This document shows, one piece after another, positions 31,652-31,685 of a stretch of DNA of 31,685 nucleotides. The stretch is taken from positions 1 to 31,685 of the forward strand of contig CAJXTQ010000002.1 in assembly GCA_913060985.1 (NCBI GenBank). Reading direction: 5' to 3'. The stretch comes from an uncultured Micrococcales bacterium (GTDB lineage Bacteria > Actinomycetota > Actinomycetes > Actinomycetales > Microbacteriaceae). The stretch's first letter is position 1. Each line of letters opens with the position of its first letter. The translations under genes and the position numbers were made by a program. Under the pieces are notes generated by a model. That model ran no database searches and was not told where the DNA came from. It saw only the letters and a program-made list of their open reading frames with translations.

Positions 31652-31685
31652 GTGACTAAAATCTTGGTGATTGATGATGACAACG
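31652..31685 (+). CDS. mtrA: Response regulator, N-terminal start only (MtrA-like)
   Basis: GTG 31652 opens a frame that stays open to the window end and reads VTKILVIDDDN, the first strand and acidic pocket of a receiver domain. It begins four bases after the manB stop. In Actinobacteria mtrA-mtrB-lpqB lie shortly downstream of manB, so MtrA is the natural guess, but eleven residues cannot separate it from other OmpR-type regulators. Confidence 0.6.
   Translation, partial: MTKILVIDDDN

Overview
The window looks like chromosome from a streamlined actinobacterium. A WhiB2-type regulator, an AccD5/AccE/Maf/AccA3 acyl-CoA carboxylase group, an LpdA-type quinone reductase and the start of an MtrA-like regulator all point to Actinobacteria. 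Intermediate GC (about half by eye), very short intergenic gaps, stop codons shared between convergent genes and weak or absent ribosome binding sites fit a small-genome Microbacteriaceae member such as the freshwater Luna lineage (Rhodoluna/Aquiluna-like). That placement is inference. No tRNA, rRNA, insertion sequence, phage gene or CRISPR array was seen.

Layout. (1) 1-7656, + strand: a nucleoside uptake and salvage operon. It holds the end of a BMP-family binding protein, a hairpin, an ABC ATPase, two permeases, cytidine deaminase, pyrimidine-nucleoside phosphorylase, adenosine deaminase, and a PTS IIA/IIB pair with no IIC in sight. (2) 7645-10052, - strand: purine nucleoside phosphorylase and a phosphohexomutase-family enzyme that probably handles the released pentose 1-phosphate. 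(3) 10113-11510, +: LpdA-like flavoprotein. (4) 11507-13912, -: Maf and the biotin carboxylase/biotin carrier subunit. (5) 13956-16726, +: response regulator, histidine kinase and a kinase-like membrane protein without the catalytic motifs. (6) 16864-18614, -: the carboxyltransferase gene accD followed by a 56-codon gene that I read as the epsilon subunit AccE. (7) 18677-21021, +: birA (which biotinylates the carrier in region 4), purK and purE. (8) 21093-24658, +: a lipoprotein and a 1013-residue secreted protein with a lysozyme-like N-terminal domain, degenerate repeats and three LysM domains. (9) 24645-25595, -: galE. (10) 25720-31685: whiB2, a membrane glycosyltransferase, a DUF5719-type protein, a Rv3259-like metallopeptidase-fold protein on the - strand, manB, and the first codons of an MtrA-like response regulator.

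From memory, the backbone follows the same order as the M. tuberculosis stretch cdd-deoA-add / deoD-pmmB / lpdA / accA3-maf-accE5-accD5 / birA / purK-purE / whiB2 / manB / mtrA (Rv3315c to Rv3246c). Against that frame, the blocks that stand out are the ABC transporter, the orphan PTS IIA/IIB pair, the three-gene signalling cassette that splits the acc cluster, and the lipoprotein/LysM pair. The best candidates for something undescribed are the signalling cassette with its kinase-like third protein and the repeat-rich LysM protein.
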